Shown here piece after piece: positions 62,583 to 64,000 of a stretch of DNA of 64,000 nucleotides. The translations under genes and the position numbers were made by a program. Source of the DNA: Hyperoodon ampullatus (lineage: Eukaryota > Chordata > Mammalia > Artiodactyla > Ziphiidae); contig CATKHW010000059.1 in NCBI GenBank assembly GCA_949752795.1, positions 62,001 to 126,000 on the forward strand. Reading direction: 5' to 3'. Position 1 is the stretch's first letter. The number at the start of each line of letters is the position of its first letter. The notes under the pieces are model-generated. The model saw nothing but the letters and a program-made list of their open reading frames with translations, had not been told where the DNA came from and ran no database searches.

Positions 62583-64000
62583 AGGTACGTTGGAATCGCC
62601 TTTAAAGCACAGGAAGAGGAGCCCAACTTCGAAAATGATGCACTTGGCCAAGAAGGGTGTATGCGTTTTCTCCTGAATATATTCAGGAGAAAACGCATAC
62701 CCCCTTTTTGGCCAAGCAAGCAAGCGGGCAATGCAAATCTGCACTACAAAGAAGTATCACTTCCCACCGGTCAAAAGGGACATCCACAAAATGTGTAAAA
62801 ACCAGAAAGGCAAGACAGGCCCTGGAGAACAGGGAGCCTTGTTATGCTGATGGGCGGGATGTAAATTGCCAACTGCCTCTCTGGAAGAGTGCATTGTGTT
62901 CCCTAAAACAAGTAAACAACAGAGCTACAGAGCCAAGGGCACTTCCAGTCTAGGGAATATACCTTGGGAAAACTGAAAATCAATAATACAGAGCCACCCC
63001 AAAATTTAGGGCTGCACTGCTTACAAGGACCTCAACTTGGGTACACCTTAAATATCCCAGGAAATGTAAAAATGGTTCAAAAAATTGTGGTACTTACGTA
63101 CGACGGAATATCCCTCAGCCATGAAATCAATGTCATAAGACCAGTAGCAGAAAAATGGGTGGATTCAGGTACGATGATTCTAAGTGAAATAAGTCACACA
63201 GAAAAAGAAACTTATAAGATATCACTTATGAAGATCCTGTAAACATGGCTACACTTGAACTGAGTTAGGAAAGAGAACAGTGTCTCACATTTAGAAAACA
63301 CTCTTATGCCTGCTTAAGGGGGAAGGAGTGGTGGGGTGATGCATAAAACCAGAGTTTGATATAAGCACAGGTACCGTTCCAAAAACCAACTATGGAATAG
63401 ACAAGACCTACACCTTCCTCAGTGAAAGGGACTCAAAACCCCATATTTCCCGCAGAGGAATATATCTGACTAGTAAGAATCTTAAAACCTATGTATTGAT
63501 ATGTCTCCGTAAGTGAATCAAGTGTGTCTAGACTGGCATAAACATGGCAGCGAGAATCAGCTCAAACCCACTCTAAAAAGGAATTTAAAAAACAAAACGA
63601 AAAAAATGGGAAATTCTTTACAATTCCTTCAGGGTCTCTGATGAAACTTGAAATGACCCTATCTACAACGACAGCTGGATGTGGCATAAGGCTGGACACT
63701 TGGGACTGAGAGGATTGGTGAGATTGGGTGAGCAAATGCAGACCCTTTAAAGCACAAATGCCTGGCACCCATTCCATGGGTCCCAACTCTCCAGGATGAA
63801 GGGAATATTACTACAGTTATAACATGTACGGGAATCCTAGAGAACGGACACACTGTGAATACGAAAGGTTTCTAAAACTCAACGAATAGTCCCTCTCCTG
63901 GTGCTCCGGTTTGACTTTCCATCTGCTTTACTATCAACCTCCCAACTTGGAGAGACAGCCCCTTTAACCTCCTGGTTCGCACAGGTTGCCAATTTGGCAG
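62583..64000 (+). repeat. Satellite copy 37, partial (1,418 bp)
   Basis: Cut by the window end inside the ORF2-derived segment, so the array continues beyond. One codon (CAT) is missing in GAAACTTATAAG, leaving a 92-codon open relic frame (62964-63242). The palindrome (62643-62716) has several mismatches, including CCAAGAAGGGTG and CATACCCCC. Confidence 0.97.

Larger units (their letters stand above)
1..64000 (+). repeat. Tandem satellite array, 1,739-bp unit, 36.8 copies
   Basis: The opening sequence 'aggtacgttgg' recurs about every 1,739 bp to the end of the window, always in the same orientation, and each interval aligns end to end with the next. Copy lengths are 1,731 to 1,740 bp. No unique DNA, inverted copy or foreign insertion breaks the array, so stretches without a gene are satellite throughout. 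The unit is derived from the 3' end of a LINE-1 plus a 74-bp palindrome. From family knowledge, the unit length and L1 content fit the common cetacean satellite in its long form. The array and its period are certain; the cetacean assignment is an inference. Confidence 0.98.

Noticed and set aside
1..64000. CRISPR array or bacterial repeat region
   Set aside because: The unit is 1.7 kb with no short repeat/spacer alternation, and the sequence is mammalian L1. There are no bacterial genes, ribosome binding sites or operons.
1..64000. Endogenous retrovirus or LTR element
   Set aside because: I found no LTR pair, primer binding site, or gag, protease or polymerase motif. The only coding relics match the C-terminal end of LINE-1 ORF2.
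1..64000. A bovid or cervid satellite
   Set aside because: Unit length and the L1 3'-end content do not fit the satellite families I know from those groups, while the long cetacean satellite fits both. A database search would settle it.

Overview
The whole 64 kb is one uninterrupted head-to-tail satellite array with a unit of about 1,739 bp. There are 36 complete copies (1,731 to 1,740 bp) and a partial 37th cut by the window end. I see no single-copy sequence, host gene, RNA gene or later transposon insertion. Every long open frame recurs at the unit period and belongs to the repeat. The likely source is a mammal, most probably a cetacean. The unit reads throughout as a decayed mammalian LINE-1 3' end, and its length matches the long (about 1.7 kb) form of the common cetacean satellite known from baleen and other non-delphinoid whales. 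As I recall, an L1 origin of cetacean satellites has been published (Kapitonov, Holmquist and Jurka, 1998). The species call is inference; the repeat structure is seen directly.

Unit layout, numbering from the 'aggtacgttgg' that opens the window: 1-60, L1 ORF2-derived; 61-134, a 74-bp palindrome with no spacer; 135-663, the end of ORF2, with its stop at 661-663; 664-1008, L1 3'UTR-derived; 1009-1026, an A-rich tract (L1 tail relic); 1027-1739, ORF2-derived sequence lying upstream of position 1 in L1 order. In L1 order each monomer therefore runs 1027-1739, 1-60, palindrome, 135-1026. The head-to-tail seam lies just after the A-rich tail, and the palindrome interrupts otherwise continuous ORF2 sequence. 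All L1 parts are on the + strand. The relic is a pseudogene.

Above the monomer, the array is a mosaic of higher-order duplications. Copies 2 (3' half) to 10 recur as copies 14 (3' half) to 22 at a constant 20,864-bp offset (12 units). Copies 12 to 14 (5' half) recur as 29 to 31 at about 29,550 bp (17 units). Copy 11 recurs as 26 (26,079 bp, 15 units), copies 18-19 as 23-24 (8,694 bp, 5 units), and copies 9 and 11 match at 3,477 bp (2 units). Copy 14 is a visible crossover joint. Copies 32-37 have no close partner in the window and carry more private changes. The array evolves by unequal exchange and conversion; nothing here suggests cooperating genes.
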